Source of the DNA: Liolophura sinensis
Taxonomy: Eukaryota; Mollusca; Polyplacophora; Chitonida; Chitonidae
Reading direction: 5' to 3'
Length of the DNA stretch: 64,000 nucleotides
NCBI RefSeq assembly: GCF_032854445.1
Contig: NC_088300.1
Span: 73,461,005-73,525,004, forward strand
Shown: positions 1 through 12,826 of the stretch, piece by piece
Layout: each line of letters starts with the position of its first letter
How positions within the stretch are numbered: the stretch's first letter is position 1
Translations under genes and position numbers: made by a program
The notes under the pieces: generated by a model
What the model saw: only the letters and a program-made list of their open reading frames with translations
Databases searched by the model: none
What the model was told of the DNA's origin: nothing

Positions 1-3000
1 CCCAGCTCAGTGTTATCTGAGATCAAACTACCAACAGAACTGTGCTATATACATTTTGCGCCTGTGAACTAGTTAAAGGCGTATTGGGCGGACTAGATAC
101 CAGGACGTTGCATGGATGGACATAAGCCGGTATTTGTTGATCAAAGGCTCTAGACATCTGGACAAGACATTAGTATAAGCCGATGTTCGGCCGGAGCATG
201 CGCAGTGATAAATAAGACAACCTGCAATTTCATATTCTGATTCCCGACATTCCTCCGCTTTACATTGGAATGAGAAGCATGTTTACTCTAACGTAGCTGT
301 TGTCAATAGCTGTATATGCTGGCCTCTATACTTGATCCATGTTCCATTTCATTGTGGAGTGGGACAATGTACTAAAATAAATACTAATGTCAGACCGTCA
401 TTATAAATCAATATGCAAATCAAAACGAATACAATGTCAAACTCAAATAGATTCAAGAATATCTTAATTGGTTTGAGGAATTCATAGCTGTATGTTACAT
501 TTACAAAGTAAAGGACCTACTATGGTAAGGCGGAGAATCGGCCCCAGAGAAGTACAATAAGAAAGTTCGAATTTCAAAATCCCGGCGCAATTCAGTACAT
601 TTCCAAATCGGAAGTATAAATCTTGATGAAAGCACACATAAAAGTTACATGGCCATAAAAGAAATGATTACTTAATAATAATCCATCAAAAACCCACTCT
701 CGATCAAAAAAGCCATTTTTTCGTTCAAACGAGGCATTGTGTTTTTAATTTACTGTATGAAGATCAATGTTAACCAGAAAAATATCTTTACTGAAACTTT
801 CATGTGTGTATTTCTACGTGCTGTCAAAGATTTGGTCTTCATGTATGTCTTCATAATTATGTGAAACATAAAACTTTATAATGTGATCAGTTTTGTCATA
901 TTTGGCAAGTCTAAAATCCGTATTTCTGCGATAGTATTCAGGTATCCTCCAGTAGAACAGTGGCTGTTGAGAACAGGTTGCACCTAGGGGTGTGGCCCTC
1001 TAGCTATTATTAACATCAACATGTTAGGCGTAGCGGAAGTATAAAGTTATAAATTTATTTAATTGATTGATGCATAACAACGTGATCAATAATTTTTCAA
1101 AAAGTTACATTTGTGTTGCAGTGATTGTCCCAATTCTACAGTGTCTGATGCAAAAGAAAAAAAAATTCCGTGTGACTAGCCTGCTACAATTTTTCGATTT
1201 TATGACTTATACATCGCTTCAGTGCATGTTTGAAGCTTTACAAGCCGCATGTTGCCATATAACAGGAAAAGAACAGTAAAAAAGAACCGAAAGAAGTAGC
1301 CTTACGAGTGTGTCAGTGGCTGTCACACACAGCTATAGCCAATTTCGCTGCTTGAGATGCACAGTTTCTCGCACTGGGGCCGATTCCTTGCCTTATCGTA
1401 CCAGGTCTTTTGTAGCAATTTCCAAATCGCAACGTCTTTCAACCTAGCTTACACATTGCTTTAGTTTTCGTTACGGCATCTATACCCTATATGTAAACAC
1501 ATGAAAATATAAACGTATTTCTCCCCACAATAGTCCGATGCATTTCATTCCGGAACATTAACTCTACGTATACTTCTAATCATTATCGTTACGCATTGCA
1601 TTACTTTTAAATTGAATTTAAATTCTTTTCGAATTTTCGAACGGCTCAGATTATACACGTAAAAGTTATATTCATAACTATATCACAGAATACAGTTTAA
1701 AGGTTAAACGTATGCTAACAACTAGTAATCTCTTTAGCATGACATGTTTCAGCAGAGATCAATGCTTGGGGCGAAAGGATCGAAACTTTATATATACTCG
1801 AGGCCCGTGGTGAACGACTTGTTATAAAATGAATTGAATAAACTGTTAAACCCCATTTCAGTAGCCATATTTACATGTTGGCTTCAAAGACGCTGAGTGC
1901 TGTTAGTTACAATAATACCGAAGGTGCTCCCATTAGCTTCACACCATTGATTAAGGTCTTTAAATTAGTCCTGTAAATGCGTGATAACATCACTATGTAT
2001 TGACATACCTCTTCATTTATGTGTAGACCTATCACTCTACTATAAGGCCACCTTTATCTTTAAACGACTCCGCCCAGCGATGTCCAATGTGTGTGATAGG
2101 CTCAAACGATCAATATAAGGTAGGCAGAATGCATGATCGACAATAATGGATTTTTTTTTTCTGTGTCCTTACATATGGAGGCAGTGTTTAGCAATTTATC
2201 GCAATCATGCAAGACCGTGTGTACACTAGAGTCTAGAATAACCAAATTTCGCCATAAATCATATATGGGGTAAATTCTTGTGAATTTATGAAAGAGTGTC
2301 GAAACGAAGACATTTGTTACCCGGTATGTAAAAGAGGGCGTCCAATGGATTGACGGCATTTTCTTGTAGCAGATCGTTCTCCACCGACCAGAATGTCGGG
2401 GCGTGGGCAGGTATCAGGTGTCAGTGATCAGAAGCGCGCGCGCGGTCGCTATGCCAACAAATCTGCGACTGTGCCGTCAACTCTGGAAAGACCTGATCAA
2501 TAAACGTCATATGTTTCTCAAGTAGTTTTTTGTCATCAACAGAAAAACAGCCATTATGCAGTGGCTGTATGTTGGCCTGAATCCGGTCAACAAACAGCAC
2601 AAGGCAGACGTAAACATGAGCTGACTAGATCTCTTACATCGTTAACAATAATCAGGATGTCACAGCTTGGTGATGAAGCACCGCCATGCTTCTCACGCAC
2701 AGAAAAAATTGTTACCGTGTCTTCATTTTGACAAAAATGTTTTTCTGTTTTCATCGCTCTATTGACGTAGTATAATTTGTGATAAAACCACGCAGTCAAA
2801 GTATAAATACCAATATGTTCACACCAGTTCACAACGAGGATAGAATTACAACCTGACGATGGTTAGAGTAGTATACACCGTACCTGTATGAGTGGGTATC
2901 ACACTCGGTGACACTATTCCGTGTCGTTTGTAAAGGTCCATATCTGAGATTTTACCGTGCGAAATCTATATGTCTAACGTACCGTCAGCAGTCCAGCAGA

Positions 3001-3680
3001 AAACTAACAGTAAATACAGCGTATCATAATTGTATTTATATCAACAAATAGTCATTTAATTGCCGTTTGCCGATCTCTATAAGGTTAATCTTCTCATGGC
3101 CGAAACCAGGTGATCCCAGGTGAGACGATTAATTAGTAGTGTAGGCCACCTTATGAAGGGATTTATTATAGGCCTGTGTGAAGGTCTGCCTCCATAAACT
3201 GAGTACAACATGCGAGAATATATAAGTGAAAACATAGTAAGCATATATATTAACAACTTATAGGAAACATTTGAACATGCCCATTATATAAAATGATTTT
3301 ACCTTACCTTAACAATTACCAAAATCTATTTATTATACAAAATCTAATATATTTTAAATTTATTGAGCGGGTTTATACATGTTGTTCATAAAACGCATTT
3401 TTTTCTAATGAAAGCTTATATGATTTAAATAATAAAAAGTATTAAATAGTATTATAATCATGTCTGGGTAATATTTCGACCGTATCTCCATGCGCCATGT
3501 TGATATTGCCGCCTCACTGTTGACATCAGGAGTTACATATCAATGCCGTTAACGTCAAACAAAGACGCTAGTTAGTATATTATTCCAGTCATCGTCTGAA
3601 ACATGCCGCATATACATGAGCTATAATATTTTAATTGATAATCATGTTAATACATGCGTGCACATCATCCAAACGCGTCG
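1..3680. other. AT-rich intergenic DNA, no gene recognised
   Basis: I see no recognisable coding segment, splice-consistent exon or RNA gene here. The short open frames are low-complexity and have no family resemblance. A (GC)n run sits near 2436-2447. Otherwise this is AT-rich spacer DNA. Confidence 0.6.
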
Positions 3681-3976
3681 GGGCCTCCGTGGCCGAGGGG
3701 GAGGGGGCGGTCTTCGTTTTAAGCGGCTATACATACATATATTATTTTATCGCAACGCTATATAGGCATCGTGTGTAATCGGCTATTTTCAGTCGAAATT
3801 CAAATGTTTTTTAGTATGTTTATTTATTTTATGTTAAGTTTGAGCTATTCTGATTCAATAGGGGAATATTTCTGAATTTCTATGTTTTGGACTTCACAGA
3901 CCTCAAAAGTGACTCCATTTGCAGAGGCTTTCGAATCATTGCTACCACGCTAACCACTGTGCCACGGAAGGTCCAT
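3681..3976. repeat. Fragments of SINE-1 tRNA-like heads
   Basis: Position 3681 onward reads GGGGCCTCCGTGGCCGAG, the start of the tRNA-derived head of the main SINE family (SINE-1) on the plus strand. At about 3945-3975 a minus-strand remnant of the same head appears (ACGCTAACCACTGTGCCACG). Both are short and decayed, with no body or tail visible. Confidence 0.45.
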
Positions 3977-4486
3977 GCACAAACGTGAGTGCACGTCTTG
4001 GCACCATATAAATTGGTTGTCCAGCCTTGCGTGTTTTTATCTGAAACCCTGCTTTATAGGTCTGTAAATGCAACGTTTTCATTTATGGCATCTAGGCAAT
4101 GACCGTAGCAGACACGCCAAATACACTTCTATACATGATTTATTACTTTTCTTACAAATTGGGTTGTAAAGGTGTCCCTGTAGTATACATGGACGTATGG
4201 GTTTATGGAAAAGGTGCCATTAATTTCAGGTTAATTCAAAGCTGAATCAACATCAAACAGGTTAAAAATGATAGACCTAGAAACAACAGGTCCATATTCT
4301 CATCACCCTCGCTTCCAAATCTATGCATTAATTGACCAGCAAAAAATCACCCAATCAGTTTGTCAGTCATAAACTCAGACCTTTCACGTGAAATCGGAAT
4401 TATCAGAAAGCAGACCGCCACCGTGAATGTGGGATATTCAAAACCAACCAAATAACCAATTAAGCGTAGGATTATATCATGTTACT

Positions 4487-4664
4487 TAAACAATATTCTG
4501 TGGCTTCCTCTCCGGCCGAACGTGGGAAGGTCTGCCAGCAACCTGCGGATGGTCGTGGGTTTCCGGTTTCCACCCACCATAATGCTGGCCGCCGTCGTAT
4601 AAGTGAAATATTCTTGAGTACGGCGTAAAACACCAATCAAATAAATAAATTAAACAATATTCTG
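4487..4664 (+). repeat. SINE-1 copy, 5'-truncated, with 14-bp target-site duplication
   Basis: The element body is 4501-4650. It starts inside the family sequence (TGGCTTCCTCTCCGGCC), carries the conserved central block (GGTCTGCCAGCAACCTGCGG), and ends in the CGGCGTAAAACACCAATC tail plus an (AAAT)n run. Perfect direct repeats TAAACAATATTCTG at 4487-4500 and 4651-4664 flank it. The duplication and the 5' truncation are what target-primed reverse transcription leaves behind. Confidence 0.85.
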
Positions 4665-5839
4665 CCGTTAAAGTAGAAATAAATAAATAAACTAAACACA
4701 ATCCACATTTTTAGTGTCATACAGTCTTTGTCTGAATTGTTTTGTTGTTTCCTGAACATCAATACAGTTGGCAATTCCTGGACAGAAAGCGATGTTTGAG
4801 TTCTAATCAGTAAAACTTATTTCTCAACATGGGTATTTTGCTCCAATTCTTCTTCTACAGGATCTATATACGGAAGGGTTCAAGAGTTCTACTTCAATAA
4901 AAACAGGCTCGGTTTTCCCCGAACGACGGCCTGATATAACGTTAAGCATCGCTGTTTTTTTTTTTTCTTATGAAAATTATTATCTCAGTTCTGTTCTTTT
5001 TATTTAGCTCTTCACTTTCGTCCTGGATTATATTGGCACTCAAGGATATAGGGCCATTTCACTTTTAAATGAGAGCAGCGGTCATGATTATAGTTAAAGG
5101 ACAAACTCCCGGAGGAAACCAAGGGCTCATCTCGTCTGGTCACAAACCTTCCTACGTAATCTTAATGAAGGACCTACACTCATATGTTATTTGTCTTATT
5201 CATCGGTGCTTAACTGCTCATCGGCGAAAAGAAATACATTAAACATATGCGTGATTCGCAGTTTCATAACGTGTTCGTTAAGAACGCTTTAGTCAAACTG
5301 TATACCCTTTCTTCACTTCTGAAAACTGCCCAATCATCCGTCTTCAAACCCTGTATAAATGTACATAATTGTGGTGGATCGTGCCAATTCGCCAGAAAGG
5401 CATAAAATCTTGGGAGAATCTTAACAACTAGGCGTTTGTGGTTGTGTATATGAAGGCAGGAAGGAATAAATGCCACATTATGAAGAGGACAATCATGTTT
5501 GTATTCCACATCAAATACAAGGCAGATTTGATGGCACGATTATGGTCATCTGGATAAACAGGTAGAAAGCAAATATGGGGAGAGTCATTCCGAACGGCCT
5601 CACTCTCTACCAATAACTCCTAACTATTGATCTCGCGAAGAATGTCGGTATTCGATTCTGGGCATCGTTTCTCTGAATGGTGAGAGATCGACATGGCGTT
5701 TGTTGGGTTTATGGACAAGGGTACTCAGGAATTGTTCCCACCTACAATTCCCACTCAATTTCTGTTGACTGGATATTGTTGTTTGTGTGTATGTATGCTT
5801 GGAGTTCTACGTCCTACTCAAGAAGTTTTTAAGTCATAT

Positions 5840-6084
5840 CACGATCACGTCTGCACATATATAGTATGTCTTCTTGTGGCAGGGCGGCTCCATCCCCACC
5901 CAGTCACATTATACTGACATCGGGCAAACCAGTCCTGTTTCCTCGCTCTGACCTCTCAATGCTGAATTCCAAGCGAGGCAGCAACAACTACCATTTTGAA
6001 TTCTTTGGTTTGACCCAAACCGAGGACTTCGAGGCGGACGCCCCAACCATTCGGCCAACAAAGCGGTCAAACCCCCAGTGTGTC

Positions 6085-6118
<34 letters not shown>
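5840..6118 (-). repeat. SINE-2 copy (second tRNA-derived family) next to a 31-bp poly(A)
   Basis: On the minus strand the tRNA-like head lies near 6030-6085 and the body carries the block around GAGGCAGCAACAAC (plus-strand view, about 5973). The tail has CTTGTGGCAGGGCGG at about 5873. The same head, body and tail layout recurs at 26911-27181 (minus) and 56900-57190 (plus). A pure A tract of 31 bases (6088-6118) abuts the head. Confidence 0.65.
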
Positions 6119-6119
<1 letters not shown>

Positions 6120-9100
6120 ATAAAGACGTGCACTAAGGGTTATTAAAGCTGACACACGTGAATGCCCCCCAGTCTCCAATACTTACCTGAATACTGGACA
6201 GAACCCTTGACAGGTGTCCACTTTCTTGGTAAAATCGCTTTGTGGAAGTGGTCATATCCCAAGTTGCCAAAGAAATTCCCACGATATGGTAAGAATCTTT
6301 TAATGCACTCTCAACAAACTTCAGTCTTGACTTAAATGCCAAAAGAACTGTATATATGGTGATCTCAACGAAACCAAGGTCATATCGAGACTTGAAATCT
6401 TCATCCGTATTCCTTAAAATCTATAATCAAATGGTACAACTGTAATAACAAGCTTCACAACTTCCCTGGGTAAATCATGTTTTATTATACACATTGGCCA
6501 CAAGCCTGTTAACTTGGTCAAAAGTTCACTTGCAATTAAATAACCATACAAAACATAAAAACTAGAGTAAAATCTATGACTGGACCTCATTCACCGAGGC
6601 ACAGATTTGATATAACACGCTACAAACAAAGCCCCAACCAAAATTTTAAATATTCTTCCGATAAAACGGACCAAGGAATCTGGCTTTGTAATATGTGAAT
6701 CGTAAATAGGGCTAAGGGTGTAAAAATGTCCGTTTGACTGAGCAGCAAAATTTGTAATGTCTGAACAATCTGTTTCTATTCACCCACACCTTACAGTTAA
6801 AACAACAATAACTGCAGTGACATTTTTGCTCCAGCTCGCCGCCTGGGTTTGTGTGGCTATCTCAGGAAGCTCGGGCAAAAGCATCAAAGTAAACAGTGTC
6901 AAATGTCAACGATGTGGCTTGTCCTGCTGATGACAACAAGGTCAGAGGCTGTGTTGGGATACCTGGCCGTCTGCTCAGACTCACGGGGTGTATGGTCAGG
7001 TAATACGGACATATCTTGGAGAGTTAGGGGGAGACCTCACTCTTTATCATCTTTGATCAACCTATACATAATACCGTATTGTCAGGAATAGTTAGAACAG
7101 AATCCAGCTGCCTATATGTATAAGATGTAAAATGTAAAGTTCATATGTATTGAAGTTACACTCGTCATGAAGCTAAATTCTTTCCATCTAGCTGAAAATT
7201 CCTAATAGCATAACATAGATTATACAGATATAATGATAGCAATAATAAACAACAACACTAAACTGTACCTTTCAATACACCCGAGTCCATCTCAATCTGT
7301 ACACAGGCTATTTAATAACAGGAGTAATACTATCCAAAATTCTTTGAGCACTTTGAAAACTATCATAAGCTGAAGACAAAAATGAAAACACATAGGTATA
7401 TTTCCCAACAACAGCAGGCCAAATGCACAGCAATAAATTATATGGACATGTAACTGACACCAATTACTGATGTGCAAGCCTTTGTTACCACCATTTAGAA
7501 GGGCAGTTAAACTGTAATTAAGTTCTGTAAATAGATCGGAGTTCAGAGTCCATCAAGGCCAGGCAAAACACATGGTTGAAAATTCAGAATGAGACTTCCA
7601 ATGCAGCAATTAATGTCGAGTACATTTGCACTTCAGTTTTCAAAAAGTGTTATGGAATGATATGCACATTTTGTGAAAATAAGGTTTCCATAACAATGGA
7701 CAAGGAAATAGGAATGTGTACAGATTATAAAATCCACCATAAATTGGAAAAAGGTACTGATAATAAATGTTTCAGATTCCTGTACTTGTTGACATGGCAC
7801 ACCCATTGCCTGCACTTGGATAATTGTATGAGGGAATGTAATAAAACCAGTAAGTGTGACAGTGGCTGGTGAAGTTCATCTAAATATAACATATACTTTC
7901 ACAAACAACCTGCTCAATACATGCATGCGATCACTGCATGATGGAATGAGAGACAAGATAGTATTTGGTTTATAATTCTAAATTCACCAAAGGTAGTGTA
8001 TTGATTCACAGTCAGAGAGGAGTCCATTTGTGCTTCATATATGACAGTTGTTTTGAGGCATACATTTTAGGATGGCTTGGCTTGTATGTCGTTAAACTGA
8101 ATCAGAAGTTAGTATTTGCACATCACAGGTCGCGGATACTGATTAGAATGTATTTACTCAACAGATAGAGTTTTAACCTGGTATCACATATCAATAGACT
8201 ATGCTCATAAGGAAATTGATATCAACATATGAGAATCAAATATGACCTACTATAGTAGGGAAGTAGTTGCCATTCAAACAACATTGGGCGTTCTCATTTT
8301 CCGTAAAAGTACCAGTTTTAAAGCCCTATTTCCTTAACCTTTTCTTTACATACGAAAATACAATTTTCAGTGTGATCTAAGCACCTTTTAAATTTAATTT
8401 TGGACACAAAACTACTTTGGTTGGGTTGACCAATTTCAGGACTTCATAAAAGCTTTCTTCAGTCTGAACAAAATAATTCCCTCAGAATACGCTTAAACAA
8501 ACAAAAAGGCTGAAGAACAGTCGATCGGCCAAAAAGTATGAGGAGTTTAAAAACGCCCTTCAACATTGCCCCAGGAAACTAAAACTCAAAGGCAACAATT
8601 CTGAAGATATCTGACCATACCATACCTTCAAATCTCTGACTAGATAAAGACAAATTATTTCAGTTTGTTGTATATAACATTTTGGACAGACTGCAGTCAG
8701 GTTAAAAAACCTCAATCCCCAGATTCTAAAAAATGGTCCAGGTAATAAAATAGGATGACTCCTACGGTATGCACATGAAGGCCTACATTGATATTCCAGT
8801 AAAACTGGTTGACTTTTATTGCAAGCCAACAAAAGATATGTTACCACACAACATATACAGACTCCTGCTGACATGCCCATTTAAAAAGTTTGCACCAGGT
8901 GTGTATTTCTGTACACCGAGAGCACTATACAAGAAGCAGGGTTACACTGACATGTGATATTAATAGACTGCTCTGTTCACAATAAGGACTCATTTGTTTC
9001 CAGCCAGGAACAAATAAAACTGTTCACACTTACAACTGCTCATGTGTAAAATTGTATAGAAACACAGCATAATCATGCATCCACTATTATTTATTAATTG

Positions 9101-12100
9101 TTGGTTATTCCTAGAAGGCTAATGGCTGACATAATTTCCATTCACAAACGTAGGTAATAAGATAAGCAAAAAATGTTTTCAGTGAACACGAACTTGTTTA
9201 CCAAGGAATTTTTCTAATCTTAAAATACATGTCTTTAATATTGGCTATTCAGTAAAATGACATGATAACCTAAGACTCTGGCTGAATCATGAACCCTATG
9301 TACATGTGTATTAATTTATACATGCCAACACTTGTGCACAAGAAATACAATCTGAGCTTTTCCTTTTCATCAAATACTAGCATCAAAACACCTTGCTATA
9401 CTAAAGAGCAATATTACAAAAGCTTTAAATTGATCAGTATTGCCTTAGCAAAGTAAATGTTGTGCCATGTGGGAGACATAGTGTGCAGTCAGATTTGCAG
9501 TCTATGTAGTCTTTGACTAATACAATTGGTAAGCTGGTGTGATGCCAAGCTATTCACAAAACCACATCAATATTTCACAGGTCTACTCTGATTATTTCCT
9601 CCACACTTGGACAGCTGCGATTGTTGAGAGATAAACAAACTGGCCTTGATTCATGCGAGACAAATACTGAACAATCCCCATGTAAACCCACAGGCCACAG
9701 GATCCACATTTGCTTAGTTAAAGTTGATAATCCATAAAGTTGAGGTCACTAGTTTCATCCATATGCAGCTGTGTGCCCACGCTCCTTAAAAATATGAGGG
9801 AAGAAATTGAACATTGACAAAATCAGTTGAAATGAAAGCCTAAACACTCAAGGTCAGAATCATAACTTTAACTTGGGAATTATGGGGTCTACAATTTAAA
9901 TCTGTACCAACAAAAAGCACAAAACAAAGGCTTTTGCCCTGGCAGGCCACCTGTGCAAATCAAATAACTTGAGTGTAAAATAAAATTCTCACTTAGCCTA
10001 CTTCTGGAATCTGCTTCTAAATCATTCAACACCCCCATTGTGTTATTACAGAAATACTGTTTCCATTTAATTTCTTCACCTACATGTATATCATAATTCA
10101 AAAATTCAAATTTCTGTTGGACTCCAAATAGTTTTATGCATGTCCTTACAAATGTAGGTGTACTGGGGAACAGTTATGGCAAGTGATGGGCTTCCACCAT
10201 GCACAACAAGTATAGCACCATAGGCTTGCTGTGGATTTACTTATTTATCTGATTGCTGTTTAATGCCGCACTTAACAATAGCTCGCTGTGAAAATGAAGG
10301 GTTGAACACATAACAGTACATCTGAAGGAATAACTAACCGCTTATTTTTGGTGAGAATCTCTCTCAAATTTGCCAAGCTGATCAGCAAATAAAGGTTACC
10401 ATGCCAACATAGAGCATCTGATGACAAAGACATTCTTATTTACCATGGAATCAAACACTGGTGAGAGCTAAACTGTTTGCTTTCCTCTATCATTTAACCA
10501 ATGTTGACAGTGTGAACTGAGAGTATGATAAGATTGGTCCAAACAGAAACTTCACCCCACATGGTACTAAACATGTACCTATATGAATAAGGGTATGTCA
10601 TATCTCCACACAGGGTGCTCATTCAATAACTTGATACATGGATGGATAACATTAGGATGGAATCAAATCTTCTTAAAAATATTATCTTTTTATCTTAAAT
10701 GTTCAAAGATCTAAAATCATACTGCAAACAGAAATGTATAATATTCATTATATATATATATGACATTCTAATATAGTTATAATATTAACCTTACGTTTTC
10801 TGCTATGTATATGTACATGTAGATATACAAGTGTACCTATATATCATAAATATGTACAGCACATATCCACATAATATACAAACACAAACATTACAACTAT
10901 CATTCACAGAGTATGCTGGCAGAATTCTTTTGAACAATAGTGGGCCATGTTAGTACACACACAACCATCCACGGGTATGTATATACATGCATACATAGAT
11001 ATATAGGTATAAAATGAGAACCAAAAATATTCCTGATTCTTCTGTATCACATTTTTCAATGATGAAAAGGCATTAATGGTAACAGTTAATCCTACAGCAT
11101 TTTGCACACCAATGTTGTATTGAAAGCTCAGCTAAACATCAATGAAGTTTGAGGCAAGATGACGTCCCAAATGTTTGAGCAAAGCATTGTTCCACAACAC
11201 ATGTTTTTACAAGAACTGAAATATGAGTGTCAAAAATTATCAATTTCAAAAGCTTTTCCCGCTAAGTTGCTAATGTCTTTTAAATTACTGAACACTGATA
11301 TGTAACATATCCAGATATAGCAAATAGGTCAAACTTCTTCCTGTCTAATATTGGACATTTATTGCCAAATGAAAGAAACAATGATAACATGAATTGCACA
11401 GGGGACCACCTTGACTAACGCTCTTCATGAATGTGTGGAATGTTTCCCTAAACCAAATCTCTACAAATTTTTCCTTGAACCCACATCATGTATTTCTTCA
11501 CTGCAGGCCACCTCTACCAGGTAACACAGTTCACCAAAGAAATGTGATAATCAAAGGGCGTGAACTGGGTGTTTGCTGACAAGTAGGTCACCTATGTACA
11601 CCCCTCAGCTGAAGGTTAGGCCCTTGCTGGCTACAGATTTTTACATAGCCAATATTTAGTTACCAGGTTTTCCCCATGACTCTAATCACTATCTGACGGT
11701 AATACTTGCCTCACATATTTTAGTGTTTTCAGAATACACACATGAACGGCTTGACCAATTATGGCGGCACAGTAAGCAGGGTTTGGTCTTGTGGGCCTGG
11801 CTTCAAATTGACCAGCTCAACCTTCCTGAACCTCAGCAATTAAGTTCTGGCTTTTTCCACTGAACTTTCAACATATAAGTTTCTGTGATAACATTTGGGG
11901 GAAATTGTTTTGTGCTTTTCAATCAACACCATACATATACAGATTCTTCCACGGGGCGGGGCAGGACAGGGTGGGGTTTGCTGTGTAGAGGAGCAAGATC
12001 TCCTTTTAAGCAGGTAGAATCCTACACATACATTGTTCACCTACCAATGAATATTGCCATGGGGTGAAATGAGCTTGAGTAGCTCCATGTACTGAACAAG

Positions 12101-12563
12101 GTGTAATGTGACATGTAATATATGCAGGTATCCAATACAAGTAGCTGCAGTGGTTCTTCTGGTGTATATACTTTTGTGAAGCTTTCTTGTGTGCTTTCTT
12201 CACCAACGCTGTTGTCCACACTTTGGTCAACAGACACGTGTATACCTAAATCACAGTCTTCAATTAACAACTCTAAATTGCATGATCCTGGCGTCACCTG
12301 ACAGTGTATCTGATCAACCACCATAACACTCCAATTTTCACACAAAAAACATACATGTTTTGTCTTTGATCCTGAATTCATTCACGTACATGTGTTTCTA
12401 TTTTGTACATGTCAATATCTCATCTCTGCATCCTTGGCAACAGTGGTTTGGGAGGGCACTGTACATCCACACTCATGTGGACAACCCTCCACAAATACTA
12501 TCTGGCTTGTAAGTACTGCACCACCAGGAGCTTCATCAACAACATGCTTTAACACACATAACT
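6119..12563. other. Region downstream of the clarin gene, no gene recognised
   Basis: No family-like coding segment was found. Because clarin ends at 12564 on the minus strand, the right end of this stretch is likely its 3' UTR. A possible AATAAA on the minus strand lies at 11358-11363, about 1.2 kb past the stop codon. Recognisable contents are a dispersed repeat copy near 8330-8530, a SINE-1 tail relic near 10240-10275 (minus) and a short (TA)n run near 10750. Confidence 0.5.
8330..8530 (+). repeat. Dispersed repeat family D, diverged copy
   Basis: The segment contains an interrupted match to TTTTGGAGACAAAACTAC followed by sequence resembling 21618-21850 (plus) and the reverse complement of 56410-56565. 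Shared landmarks in order are CAACTTTCAGTG, CACATTTTAAAT, GGAGACAAAACTAC, AGTTTCA and ATGCTTAAATAAAC. This copy is the most diverged of the set. No terminal repeats or coding capacity are visible. Confidence 0.5.
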
Positions 12564-12826
12564 TTAGTACATCATCACCCCATCCAGGTTTTTCTCTGCT
12601 GTCGAGGAATAACTAGGCAGGCGGAGGTTAACTCCCCCTAGAAAGACGAGGAGAATGTTTATTGCAAAGGCTAGCGTGGCTCCCACTACCAACCAGAATG
12701 AATAACCAGGGGTTGTGCCTTTTGATACCCACTGGTTCTCAAGATCAACCTCCAGAAGAATGTTCACCTTGAGATCTTGATAATATAACACTGTATACAG
12801 GATCACACATAGTAAGGTGAAGAAAG
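12564..12826 (-). CDS. CLRN: Clarin exon 4 (end of TM3, TM4, C-terminus, stop)
   Basis: The acceptor is a T8 tract followed by CCAG, just before 12826. The reading continues from G|CT (Ala173) through AFFTLLCVILYTVLYYQ, completing TM3, then the loop and TM4 (SFWLVVGATLAFAINILLVF). It ends in VMMY and TAA at 12564-12566. The intron upstream is 2.5 kb. Confidence 0.87.

Noticed and set aside
5020-5190. Third SINE-3-like copy
   Set aside because: Only scattered similarity (CACAAACCTTCC and nearby words) to 50440-50735, too little to call by eye.
6088-6118. Poly(A) run as evidence of a processed retrogene
   Set aside because: No coding sequence precedes it on the plus strand. It abuts a SINE-2 head in the wrong orientation for a retrogene tail.
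12037-12381. 114-codon minus-strand frame just beyond the clarin stop
   Set aside because: It shows no splice connection and no family resemblance, and probably lies in the clarin 3' UTR.
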